Source: CAWDPQ01 sp049642465
GTDB taxonomy: Bacteria > Acidobacteriota > Vicinamibacteria > Vicinamibacterales > 2-12-FULL-66-21
Assembly: GCA_049642465.1 (NCBI GenBank)
Contig: JBAROV010000247.1
Span: forward strand, 1 to 64,000
Direction: 5' to 3'
Length of the DNA: 64,000 nt
Every line of letters starts with the position of its first letter. Within the stretch, counting starts at the first letter, position 1. The notes beneath the pieces are model-generated. The model was not told the origin of the DNA. It searched no databases and was given only the letters and a program-made list of their open reading frames with translations. Of the stretch, positions 23,927 to 32,177 are shown piece by piece. A program made the position numbers and the translations under genes.

Positions 23927-25087
23927 TCAGGGCTGCGTTCCGGGTTTCAGGGATGGAGCCGTCACCCGGATCTCTTCGCCCGAAGCTTCGCGCAGGATCA
24001 CCGCGTTTTGCTCGATGCGGGTGACCCGTCGGCGCCCCACCCGATCGCCTTCGCCCACAATCGAGCCGTTCAGGATGGCGAGTCGACGGCCGGGACCGAT
24101 CAAAATTGAATGAACCGACGGCAATGGTTCCACGCTTGATTGAGACGTCCTGCTCGGAGCCGGCGGGGCAGACTGCGGAACGAGCGGGACGACCGCTGGT
24201 TCAACATCCGAGGCACCCGTCGTCGCGGCCGGAGCCGCGGGTGGAATCTGTGCCGCCGCCTTTGCCGGCGGTGGGGATCGTCTGCTGTATATCGACAGCG
24301 CGAACCAGCTTCCCAGCGCGATGAGAACCACGGCCGCCGCACCGCGGCGCCACCACCGGCGGGCCTGTGATCCGGGAATCGCCGCCACGGCGGTCGCTGC
24401 TGCCGCGAGTCGAAGTGCGGGTGCGTACTCAATCGCACGGTCGGCCAACGCGGATTTCGTGACCTCGAAGCCCTCCAGCGAATCGAGCGTCTCGACTTCG
24501 AGATCGACTTCTTCGATGAGCGGCATCGTCAAGGACCGCAAATCGGGAAGGTCGCCGCAGGTGACCGCGCACTCCACGGCAATACCGTGCTCGGCGCGCA
24601 CCACGTCGATCCCATGCTGCAGCTCCGGCGCGAGGTGAGCGACGAACAGATACCGTTGCAAGAGTTGCTCATTCAATCGCGCCGCTTTTTTGTAGCGCCA
24701 CGAAATTCGCCTCGTGTAGAGGACGTCCGCTCCGCGCAGGATGGCGAGCGCCGCGCCGTGGCGCGACAGCACCAGCCACGCGATGGCAGCCGCCGGCGGG
24801 GGCCGGTTTCGTTCGCGCGCGACGATGGCGAGCGCCTCTTCGGGACTCACGACCGCGTCGATAACAAACCCGGCATCCACGAGTGCGGCGAGACCCGTCG
24901 GATCGTTGTCCCACTGAACGACGTGTGCATGGGCGGAAAACGGACGCTGACGCCGAATCTGCGAGAGGTTGTCGGGAGGCCAGTCGGCGGGATCGATGAC
25001 GTGGAGCGCCGACAGCCGTGGCAGCCCGCCGCCGCGACTGACGTCAACGATCACACACGAATCCGACGTCAGTTCAATGCCCGTCAT
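23927..25087 (-). CDS. PilM/GspL-like cytoplasmic domain + TM + GspB (T2SSB)-like periplasmic domain
   Basis: 386 residues. Residues 1-235 resemble the actin-like fold of PilM/MshI/GspL: an opening VIVDVSRGG block, LVLSRHGAALAILRGADVLY and ALADRAIEYAPALRLAAAA. A TM helix follows at about 252-270 (GAAAVVLIALGSWFALSIY), then a Pro/Ala-rich linker (275-325), then a C-terminal domain with VHSILIGPGRRLAILNGSIV, VGEGDRV and RRVTRIEQNAVILR, the pattern of the GspB/PulB domain. Its ATG overlaps the acs stop (ATGA). With the secretin and ExeA-type genes upstream it suggests an inner-membrane platform/secretin-assembly protein. Domain calls are by eye. Confidence 0.6.
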   Translation of the reverse strand: MTGIELTSDSCVIVDVSRGGGLPRLSALHVIDPADWPPDNLSQIRRQRPFSAHAHVVQWDNDPTGLAALVDAGFVIDAVVSPEEALAIVARERNRPPPAAAIAWLVLSRHGAALAILRGADVLYTRRISWRYKKAARLNEQLLQRYLFVAHLAPELQHGIDVVRAEHGIAVECAVTCGDLPDLRSLTMPLIEEVDLEVETLDSLEGFEVTKSALADRAIEYAPALRLAAAATAVAAIPGSQARRWWRRGAAAVVLIALGSWFALSIYSRRSPPPAKAAAQIPPAAPAATTGASDVEPAVVPLVPQSAPPAPSRTSQSSVEPLPSVHSILIGPGRRLAILNGSIVGEGDRVGRRRVTRIEQNAVILREASGEEIRVTAPSLKPGTQP

Positions 25088-27033
25088 CCTTCTTTCTCTT
25101 CGTACTCCGACTTCAATCGAGCCACGACATTCGGATCCGCGAGGGTCGTCGTGTCCCCCAGCGCTTTCCCCTCTGCGATGTCCCGCAACAGCCGGCGCAT
25201 GATCTTACCCGAGCGTGTCTTGGGCAGATCCGCGGCAAAAAGGATCTGGTCGGGTCGAGCAATCGCGCCGATCTTTTTGACAACGTGCTCCTTCAACTCA
25301 TCGACAAGTGCCTGAGAAGCCTTGACCCCTTCTTTTACAGTGACGAACGCGGCGACTGCCTGGCCTTTGATTTCGTGCGGCCGGCCAACCACTGCTGCCT
25401 CCGCGACAGCGGGATGATCGACCAGCGCGCTCTCCACTTCCATCGTCCCCAACCGGTGGCCTGCGACGTTCAACACGTCATCGACGCGCCCGAGCAGCCA
25501 GAAGAAGCCATCTTCGTCTCGCCGGGCCCCATCACCGGTGAAATAGACGCCATCGTTCCATCGACTGAAGTAGGTTTTCACGTAACGCTCGTGATCGCCG
25601 TAGATCCCGCGCAGCATCGAGGGCCAGGGTTTCGTCAACGCCAGCAACCCGCCGCCCGTCTCCACACGATTGCCCTTGGCGTCGCGAACTTCGGCGGAAA
25701 TGCCAGGGAACGGTTGCGTCGCCGACCCTGGTTTTGTGCTGGTGATTCCCGGCAACGGCGTGATCAAGATCGCGCCGGTCTCCGTCTGCCACCACGTGTC
25801 CACAATCGGACAGCGGCCACGTCCGATGTGCTCGTGGTACCACATCCAGGCTTCGGGGTTGATCGGCTCGCCGACGGATCCCAGCAACCTCAGGGTGTCC
25901 AAGGTTCGCTTCGCGGGCCAGTCGGCGCCCCAACGCATGAATGCGCGAATCGCTGTCGGCGCCGTGTAGAAAACCGTCACGCCGTGGCGCTCAATCATTT
26001 CCCAGAATCGATCCTTCTGCGGCCAATCCGGCGCACCCTCGTACATCAGCACGGTCACGCCGTTGGCCAGCGGGCCATAAACCACGTAACTGTGCCCCGT
26101 CACCCAGCCAATGTCCGCGGTGCACCAGAACACGTCGTCGTCTTTGAGATCGAACACCCACTTCGTCGTTGCGTATGTGCCGACGAGGTACCCGCCGGTG
26201 GTGTGGACGATTCCTTTTGGCTTTCCAGTGGTCCCCGACGTGTAGAGGATGTAGAGCATGTCCTCCGAGTCCATGGGTTCTGGATCGCAATGCGGAGCGG
26301 CATGCTGCATCAGCGTGTGATACCAATGGTCCCGCCCTTCCCGGATGTCCACTGGGATCGGCGCACCCGCCTGACGCTGGACCACGACCACGTTCTTGAT
26401 TGATGGAGTGTCGCGAAGCGCTTCGTCGGCCATCTGCTTGAGAGGCACGATGTGGCCGCGGCGGTAGCCGCCGTCCGCGGTCACGAGCAACACGGCCTGG
26501 GCGTCGTTGATGCGGTCGCGAAGGGACTCGGCGCTGAAGCCACCGAAGACGACGCTGTGAATCGCGCCGATGCGCGCGCACGCCAACATGGCAATCGCAA
26601 GCTCAGGCACGAGCGGAAGATAGAGCGCGACGCGGTCCCCTTTCTTGACTCCAAGGGACTTCAGCACATTGGCGAACGCACTCACCTCGCGCAGCAGGTC
26701 CCAATACGTCAGCGTACGGCGGTCTCCGGGCTCGCCTTCCCAGATGATTGCGGCCTTGTTTCGGCGGGCCGTCCGCGCGTGGCGATCGACGCAATTGACG
26801 CTAGCATTGAGTTTGCCGCCCACGAACCACTGCGCGTCTGGTGATTTCCACCGGAGCACTTCGCTCCAGGGACGCATCCACTCGAGTTCGCGGGCAAAAC
26901 CCGCCCAGAAGGCCTCCGGATCCGCGGCGGCACGGTCGTATATCCCGGCATCGGAGATGAGTGCGCCGGCACGCCAGGCCGGAGAAGGGGCGAACCGGCG
27001 GTCTTCCTTCAACAGAGCGTCGATTTCGGACAT
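25084..27033 (-). CDS. acs: Acetyl-CoA synthetase (AMP-forming)
   Basis: 649 residues, full length. Activates acetate to acetyl-CoA through acetyl-AMP. Seen: YTSGTTGKPKGIVHTTGGYL (P-loop, about 263), the acyl-pocket region VDTWWQTETGAI with the conserved Trp that restricts the pocket to acetate, TGDGARRDEDGFFWLLGR with the hinge Asp, and PKTRSGKIMRR holding the catalytic/acetylatable Lys near 610. It sits 74 bases after the TPR gene and overlaps the PilM/GspB-like gene, so a housekeeping carbon-assimilation enzyme is embedded among envelope-assembly genes. Confidence 0.97.
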   Translation of the reverse strand: MSEIDALLKEDRRFAPSPAWRAGALISDAGIYDRAAADPEAFWAGFARELEWMRPWSEVLRWKSPDAQWFVGGKLNASVNCVDRHARTARRNKAAIIWEGEPGDRRTLTYWDLLREVSAFANVLKSLGVKKGDRVALYLPLVPELAIAMLACARIGAIHSVVFGGFSAESLRDRINDAQAVLLVTADGGYRRGHIVPLKQMADEALRDTPSIKNVVVVQRQAGAPIPVDIREGRDHWYHTLMQHAAPHCDPEPMDSEDMLYILYTSGTTGKPKGIVHTTGGYLVGTYATTKWVFDLKDDDVFWCTADIGWVTGHSYVVYGPLANGVTVLMYEGAPDWPQKDRFWEMIERHGVTVFYTAPTAIRAFMRWGADWPAKRTLDTLRLLGSVGEPINPEAWMWYHEHIGRGRCPIVDTWWQTETGAILITPLPGITSTKPGSATQPFPGISAEVRDAKGNRVETGGGLLALTKPWPSMLRGIYGDHERYVKTYFSRWNDGVYFTGDGARRDEDGFFWLLGRVDDVLNVAGHRLGTMEVESALVDHPAVAEAAVVGRPHEIKGQAVAAFVTVKEGVKASQALVDELKEHVVKKIGAIARPDQILFAADLPKTRSGKIMRRLLRDIAEGKALGDTTTLADPNVVARLKSEYEEKEG

Positions 27034-27079
27034 GCCGTTATCCTATCGAGCCTGACCGGCCGTTTCCAGCAGCTTGCCT

Positions 27080-27099
27080 CTTCCGCCTGAAGGCGGAAG
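27080..27099. repeat. Perfect 9-bp hairpin between the TPR gene and acs
   Basis: CTTCCGCCT (27080-27088), two bases, then AGGCGGAAG (27091-27099). It lies in the 74-base gap and could attenuate or stabilise the transcript entering acs; no T-run follows in the minus direction, so it is not a clear intrinsic terminator. It may instead be a dispersed repeat. Confidence 0.5.
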
Positions 27100-27107
27100 G
27101 CACTGGA

Positions 27108-28073
27108 TCACGACTGGCGCTTCTCCAGTTCTGCGAGCCTGGCGCGCACTTCGGCTGTTCGCGCCGCCGGTTGGGCGCCGGCCCGCGCGAGAAACGCCCG
27201 ATAGTGATCAATGGCGCGTTCCGTCTCGCCGGTCTGTTCGTACAACACCGCCAGGTTGTAATGCGCTGCCGCGCTGCGCGGATCGACCACCGTTGCCCGG
27301 ACCAGCGATTCCAACGCCAGCTCCAGCCGTCCGGCGGACTTCTCGACGAGCGCAAGATTGATCATCGCGTCCGCGTGCCGAGGCTCTTGCGCGAGCACTT
27401 GGGCAAATTGGGCCCGCGCATCGTCGAGTCGTTTGAGGCCCATGAGAGCCACGCCCAGATTGTTGCGAGCCGTGACGTATTGAGCGTCGATGGCCAGCGC
27501 GCGCTGAAACTCCTTGACCGCATCGTCGAGCAATCCCTTGTCGCGGTAGAGCAAGCCGAGGTTGTTATGTGCCTGCGGGTTCAGCTCATTCCTTTGAAGG
27601 ACGGCGCGGTACTGCAGGAGCGCGTTCTCGAAATCACCCAGCCGGTGGTAGTAAAGCGCCAGGACGAAGGCATCCGGTGCCGATGTTCGACGTGCTACCG
27701 ACACCTGACTCTTCGGTCGATCGTCGGCCACCGGAGGGCTGGGCGTTTTCACGACCGGGGGAGATGTGGCTGGAACTTGTGTCGATCGTGGCGCGCGCTC
27801 GGTTGTCGGCGGCCTCTGCGGCGTCGCTGCGCGTTCAGCTGTGGCGATGCGCTGCGGCGCTTCGCTCGTGTAGGTGCGCCAACCAAACCAGGCGATAAGG
27901 AGTATGAGAACAATCAGAAGAAACGGCGCGAGACGCTCTCGGGGCTTCGGCTTACGCTCGGACGCAAATCCCATCGTCGCGAGTACGGCGTCGGCCTGGG
28001 CCGTCCGTCTCGCATCGCGATCGCCGCGGTGCTGCTCACGGCTGCGTTTCAGGGCTTCGAAGATCTGGCTCAC
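27108..28073 (-). CDS. Membrane-anchored TPR protein, MshN-like
   Basis: 321 residues from GTG at 28073, which lies two bases after the stop of the ATPase gene; longer upstream frames overlap that gene and are rejected. N-terminal cytoplasmic stretch (SQIFEALKRSREQ), one TM helix (about 48-65, FLLIVLILLIAWFGW), a Pro/Thr-rich linker, then five TPR units from about 140 to 310 (ALYYHRLGDFENALLQYRAV, AHNNLGLLYRDKGLLDDAV, ARNNLGVALMGLKRLDDAR, AMINLALVEKSAGRLELAL, AHYNLAVLYEQTGETERAI). Same topology and position as MshN after MshM in MSHA pilus loci. Probably a periplasmic scaffold for assembly of the secretin complex. Confidence 0.75.
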   Translation of the reverse strand: MSQIFEALKRSREQHRGDRDARRTAQADAVLATMGFASERKPKPRERLAPFLLIVLILLIAWFGWRTYTSEAPQRIATAERAATPQRPPTTERAPRSTQVPATSPPVVKTPSPPVADDRPKSQVSVARRTSAPDAFVLALYYHRLGDFENALLQYRAVLQRNELNPQAHNNLGLLYRDKGLLDDAVKEFQRALAIDAQYVTARNNLGVALMGLKRLDDARAQFAQVLAQEPRHADAMINLALVEKSAGRLELALESLVRATVVDPRSAAAHYNLAVLYEQTGETERAIDHYRAFLARAGAQPAARTAEVRARLAELEKRQS

Positions 28074-28075
28074 GG

Positions 28076-28972
28076 CTAGAACAGTCGTGCGACCGCGGCG
28101 GCCTGCCCACGCACCCATCCAACGAGCGATCGACGTGGGAATGCGAGATCCAGGCTCACAGCTGCCTTGCGTACTGCGTCCGGCATGACGCGGGTGCATC
28201 GTTCGGCATAGCTGCACAGCAGCGCACGGTCGCAGACGAGGTTAATCAAACGAGGAATACCGGTCGTGCATCGGTGGACGAGGTCAAGAGCGGCAGGCGT
28301 GAACGCCACGCCGGCGGCGCCTCCAGCAATCGCGAGCCGGTGCGCGATGTACGCTCCCGTTTCATCACGCGTCAACGGTTTCAGCTCGAAGCGAATGGAG
28401 ACACGCTGATCCAATTGCCGAAGATCCGCCATCCGCAGCGAATCCTTCAGATTCAGTTGACCGACGAGGACGATCTGGAGCAGTTTGTCTTTGTCGGTTT
28501 CAAGATTGGACAGAATGCGGATCTGCTCGAGTACCTGCCGCGGCAGGTTTTGAGCTTCGTCCAGGATTAACACCGCAGTTGCGCCGAGCGGCAGCAGCGA
28601 CAACAGGAACTCGTTCAATGTGTCGATGAGTTCCTGCTTGCTGACGTTGGCGAGTCGCCCTCGTTTGATCTCTTCCCGCGAAACGACTCCAAAGTCCTGC
28701 AGGATGAGCCGCAGGAGATCGTCTTCGGACAGAAACGGGTTGAGAACGAGAGCGGTAAAAACCCGCCGATCGAGCTGTCCCATCACTGCCCGGCAGAGAG
28801 TGGTTTTGCCAGTCCCTATGTCGCCGGTCACGACGACGAAACCCTCGCGGCGGCGTATCGCGTATTGCAGGAGTTCGAATGCGCTCGCGTGCGATTCGCT
28901 CTTGTAGAGGTACTTCGGATCGGGAGTCAGGCTGAACGGCTTTTCAGTAAAGCCGTAGTAGTCCTCGTACAT
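28076..28972 (-). CDS. ExeA/GspA/MshM-type AAA+ ATPase
   Basis: 298 residues from ATG 28972, chosen because it follows an AGGGAGGAG ribosome-binding site and begins MYEDYYGFTEKPFSLTPDP, the standard opening of this family. Walker A TGDIGTGKTTL (about 46-56), Walker B AVLILDEAQNLP with the family-typical EAQ, then the sensor region and TGIPRLINLVCDRALL. ExeA proteins use ATP to insert the secretin through peptidoglycan together with a GspB partner; MshM does the equivalent for MSHA pili. The long peptidoglycan-binding C-terminus of ExeA is missing, so it is closer to MshM. Two bases separate it from the TPR gene. Confidence 0.9.
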   Translation of the reverse strand: MYEDYYGFTEKPFSLTPDPKYLYKSESHASAFELLQYAIRRREGFVVVTGDIGTGKTTLCRAVMGQLDRRVFTALVLNPFLSEDDLLRLILQDFGVVSREEIKRGRLANVSKQELIDTLNEFLLSLLPLGATAVLILDEAQNLPRQVLEQIRILSNLETDKDKLLQIVLVGQLNLKDSLRMADLRQLDQRVSIRFELKPLTRDETGAYIAHRLAIAGGAAGVAFTPAALDLVHRCTTGIPRLINLVCDRALLCSYAERCTRVMPDAVRKAAVSLDLAFPRRSLVGWVRGQAAAVARLF

Positions 28973-29012
28973 CGAGTACTCCTCCCTTACGTGCGGCATG
29001 GCGTGAGTGCCC

Positions 29013-30761
29013 TCACCGGCCTCCATCCGCGACCGCAGCCGACGCCGACACCCGGGTGGGCGTCAGCAGAATGACGACTTCAGACAGCGTGCTGTCCTCC
29101 CTCTGTCGCATCACGCCCGCAATCACCACCGTCTCGCCGCTGGCAATTCGCACGGTTGTATCCACCGACGCGGTGAATAGACCACCCGCTCCGCGACCCG
29201 ACACGTAAGCCGGCGACACGCGCATGTGAATGATGTCGGTAGCAGAAATCTGCGCGGTGATTGATAGGCGTATTTCCGACTGGGAGTCGTCGGCGCGGAG
29301 GACTGCCGGCTCATTGTTCATCGCCAGGACCGTCGGGGCCGCAACCTGCCGGACCGCCGCAACGCCCCCGAGTGCGCCAAACAAGCCCTCGACATCATCA
29401 ACGCGCCAACCTGCGGATCCCGCCATCCTCCGGACGCCACTACCAGGACGCGCGGCCAGCGCCGACCAGTCCAGGGGACGGCCGTCGGGCCGCGCAACTT
29501 CGAATACGCGGGCGTCGATGCGCACCTGACGACTGACCCTCAGCTGAGCGGTTTCGATGTAAGACGCGACCAACTCCAGTCGATCCGCAAAATCTGTCAC
29601 CTGGATCAGCGATGCCTTGCGGTTCACGTTCAGGCGGCCGCCCGCCGACAGCAGCGATTGGACGCCCGCCTCCACCTCCCCGAAGAAGTCGGCTTCAGAC
29701 GAGGTTTGGAGATGGTCGATGCTGAAAAGGCGCATCTCCGGTTTCCGCGGAAACACTCGAACGATCGTTCGGTCTACCTCGTAGTCGTACGCCGTACTCG
29801 TCAACACGGACTCGAGCGCCTGGCGCAACGTCAGGTCTTTCAGTTCTCCAACGAAGGTGGAAGAGACAGCCGGATCAACAACAACGCTGAACGGCGTGTT
29901 GCGAAAGAGAAGCAACAGGACGTCGCGGACGGCAAGTGGGCGCGCGAAGGTCAGCGAGACGCCGTGCGGCGCGTCCAGTTGCCGAGCACTCCCGCGATCG
30001 TCCAGCCGCGTGACGGGCAGCAAGGGTAATGGCGCCGGCCTGCTACTCTGGCCCACCGCCACAATCGCACCGAAGCCCAACGCTGCAGCGAGAACGGACA
30101 AAGTCCCTGCCTCTGAAACAACCGACCGGCGAGCGAATCGCGGAAGATCCCGCGATCGCTCGTCGATGCACAGTTTTTCCAGCCGTGTTTTCGGGTGGAC
30201 TCCGAAAAAACGGTAGAGCTGAGGTGGAAGAACTTCCACCGCGCCTGTTGGGAGCGGCGGTGGGGGCGGCTCAAACGGTGGCGGGGGTGGGGGCGGCTCG
30301 TTCTTCTTGAAGATGGCTACGCCGAGAAGACCGCCGAGCATCCCGAAAATCACGCCGACCACGATGTAGTACACGACGCTCAAGGCAAAGCTCAACGGAT
30401 GGAACCCCTGTTCGCCCGACGCACGTTCGATGGCATCGCGCACTTCTGCGGGCATTTCAGGGTTGTTTGCAAGGATCCAATCCAGCACGCGCTGCTGCAT
30501 CGGTCCGGTCACCGCTTGCATCGGAATCGAAAGGATGACGGTGATGATCCCGCCAATCAGGCCGGCCATCAGCCCCACGAGCGCCCCTTCAGAGGCCGGA
30601 ATCGCGTACGGGGTTTGCTGCTGACGCAAATATGCCGCGAGAACGCCGCCGGCGACGACCCACAGGCAACAGCAACAATTGCCCGCCTGTACGATCGGGA
30701 GCGCAGAGAGCACCCCGATGAAGAGTCCGCCCCAGAACGCCGGCTGCAGCCTCTCTGCCAT
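29013..30761 (-). CDS. Glycine-rich four-TM membrane protein fused in frame to an MshL-like secretin
   Basis: 582 residues in one frame. Part 1 (1-165): four hydrophobic segments (FWGGLFIGVLSALPIV, a CCCC run, LVGLMAGLIGGIITVIL, VVYYIVVGVIFGMLGGLLGV) ending KKNEPPPPPPPFEPPPPPLP, like a small stand-alone membrane protein of Acidobacteriota. Part 2 (about 215-582): a possible second signal-like segment (LSVLAAALGFGAIVAVGQ), an STN domain (LAVRDVLLLLFRNTPFSVVVDP), an N1-like domain and a short secretin domain with PTVLAMNNEPAVL and SGETVVIAGVMRQRE. The linker 166-214 looks unlike either part. Either a true fusion, or two overlapping genes with internal initiation near 30100, or a frame error. 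The start overlaps the ino1 stop. Confidence 0.7.
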   Translation of the reverse strand: MAERLQPAFWGGLFIGVLSALPIVQAGNCCCCLWVVAGGVLAAYLRQQQTPYAIPASEGALVGLMAGLIGGIITVILSIPMQAVTGPMQQRVLDWILANNPEMPAEVRDAIERASGEQGFHPLSFALSVVYYIVVGVIFGMLGGLLGVAIFKKNEPPPPPPPFEPPPPPLPTGAVEVLPPQLYRFFGVHPKTRLEKLCIDERSRDLPRFARRSVVSEAGTLSVLAAALGFGAIVAVGQSSRPAPLPLLPVTRLDDRGSARQLDAPHGVSLTFARPLAVRDVLLLLFRNTPFSVVVDPAVSSTFVGELKDLTLRQALESVLTSTAYDYEVDRTIVRVFPRKPEMRLFSIDHLQTSSEADFFGEVEAGVQSLLSAGGRLNVNRKASLIQVTDFADRLELVASYIETAQLRVSRQVRIDARVFEVARPDGRPLDWSALAARPGSGVRRMAGSAGWRVDDVEGLFGALGGVAAVRQVAAPTVLAMNNEPAVLRADDSQSEIRLSITAQISATDIIHMRVSPAYVSGRGAGGLFTASVDTTVRIASGETVVIAGVMRQREDSTLSEVVILLTPTRVSASAAVADGGR

Positions 30762-32074
30762 CAGTCGTAATACTCCAGTCCGAGGTGCGTGATTAAGTCC
30801 TCGCCGCGCAGGAACCGCAACGTGTTCTTGAGTTTCATCAACTGAATGAACAGGTCGTGCTCAGGATACAAGCCAGGTGCGTGCATCGGGCTCTTGAAGT
30901 AGAACGACAACCACTCCTGGATTCCATCCATCCCGGCCCGTTTGGCCAGGTCGAGAAACAAGGCGGTATCGAGGACAATCGGCGCCGCCAGTATGCTGTC
31001 CCGGCAGAGGAAGTTGATCTTCAACTGCATCGGGTACCCCAGCCATCCGAACAGGTCGATGTTGTCCCACCCCTCCTTGTTGTCTCCGCGCGGTGGATAG
31101 TAATTGATCCGCACGACGTGACAGAGTTTTTTGTACAGGTCGGGGTACAAATCCGGCTGAAAGATGTAGTCGAGGACTGATTTCTTGCTTTCTTCCTTCG
31201 TCTTGAACGATTCCGGGTCGTCCAGCACCTCGCCGTCCCGGTTGCCCAGAATATTGGTGGAATACCAGCCTTCCACGCCGAGGAGCCGCGCCTTGAGTCC
31301 GGGCGCGATCATCGTCTTCATCAGGGTCTGCCCGGTCTTGAGATCCTTGCCGGCAACAGGTGATCCGGTCTCCTGGGCAAGCTGCAAGAGGGCGGGAACG
31401 TCAGCGCTCAGATTCGGCGCGGCATTCGCGTAAGGGATGCCTTCTTTGATGGCCGCGTAAGCGTAGATCATGCTCGAGGGAATCGAACAGTCGTTATTTT
31501 CGAGCGCGGTCTCGAATGCCGCTACGCTCGCATGAGGCGCTGACTCGGTCATGTAGATCTCGGTACTCCCGCACCAGACCATTACCAAACGCGACAGTGA
31601 GTGTTCGGATTTGAATCGACGGATATCCTCGCGAACCTGGTCGGCCAGCTCGCGCTTGTTAGCGCCTTTCTTGACGTTGGGGCCGTCCAGTCGCTTGACA
31701 TAACGGCGGTCGAAGACCGCCGGCCATGGGCGAATCGCCTGGAGTTCCGGCTTGATCTGATCGAGGAGGGACGGGTCGAGGACGCCGGCGGTCCTGGCCG
31801 CCGCGTACGCGTCTTCGTCGAAGATGTCCCAGCCGCCAAACACGACGTCGTCGAGCGAGGCGAGCGGTACGAAATCCTTGATGCGAGGAGAGCGGCCTTC
31901 GGTCCGTTTTCCCAGCCGGACCGTGCCCATTTGCGTCAAGGATCCAAACGGTTTAGCAAGTCCTTTGCGGACGGCGAGCACTCCGGCAATGGTGGTCGTG
32001 CTGACCGCTCCCATTCCGACGAGCATCACACCGAGCTTGCCTGTGGCTTCTGCGATCTTTGGCGGATTTTTCAC
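30761..32074 (-). CDS. ino1: Myo-inositol-1-phosphate synthase
   Basis: 437 residues. Converts glucose-6-phosphate to inositol-1-phosphate with bound NAD. Rossmann start GVMLVGMGAVSTTTIAGV (about 15-32); other family blocks are GGWDIFDEDAY, the WCGSTEIY stretch, AGKDLKTGQTLMKT, with its catalytic Lys region, GWYSTNILGNRDGEVLDDP, and FLCRDSILAAPIVLDTALF. Length fits the actinobacterial/acidobacterial-type enzyme. Inositol phosphate could feed inositol lipids or osmolytes. The stop overlaps the start of the membrane-protein/secretin gene (TGATG), which ties this metabolic gene to the envelope operon. Confidence 0.93.
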   Translation of the reverse strand: MKNPPKIAEATGKLGVMLVGMGAVSTTTIAGVLAVRKGLAKPFGSLTQMGTVRLGKRTEGRSPRIKDFVPLASLDDVVFGGWDIFDEDAYAAARTAGVLDPSLLDQIKPELQAIRPWPAVFDRRYVKRLDGPNVKKGANKRELADQVREDIRRFKSEHSLSRLVMVWCGSTEIYMTESAPHASVAAFETALENNDCSIPSSMIYAYAAIKEGIPYANAAPNLSADVPALLQLAQETGSPVAGKDLKTGQTLMKTMIAPGLKARLLGVEGWYSTNILGNRDGEVLDDPESFKTKEESKKSVLDYIFQPDLYPDLYKKLCHVVRINYYPPRGDNKEGWDNIDLFGWLGYPMQLKINFLCRDSILAAPIVLDTALFLDLAKRAGMDGIQEWLSFYFKSPMHAPGLYPEHDLFIQLMKLKNTLRFLRGEDLITHLGLEYYD

Positions 32075-32090
32075 AACCGCCGACTATACC

Positions 32091-32151
32091 CGCCTTCGCG
32101 CTTTCGCGCTACGGTGGGCAAGCTCCGCCTTCGCGCTTTCGCGCTACGGTG
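32091..32151. repeat. Direct repeat, two 26-bp copies
   Basis: Copies at 32091-32116 and 32126-32151 are identical (CGCCTTCGCGCTTTCGCGCT followed by ACGGTG), 35 bases apart. They lie in the intergenic space between the methyltransferase and ino1. Within each copy TCGCGCT is itself repeated. Looks like a dispersed repeat family rather than an operator; no spacer array. Confidence 0.7.
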
Positions 32152-32177
32152 AGCAGAACGCTCCTGACATGCCTCTG

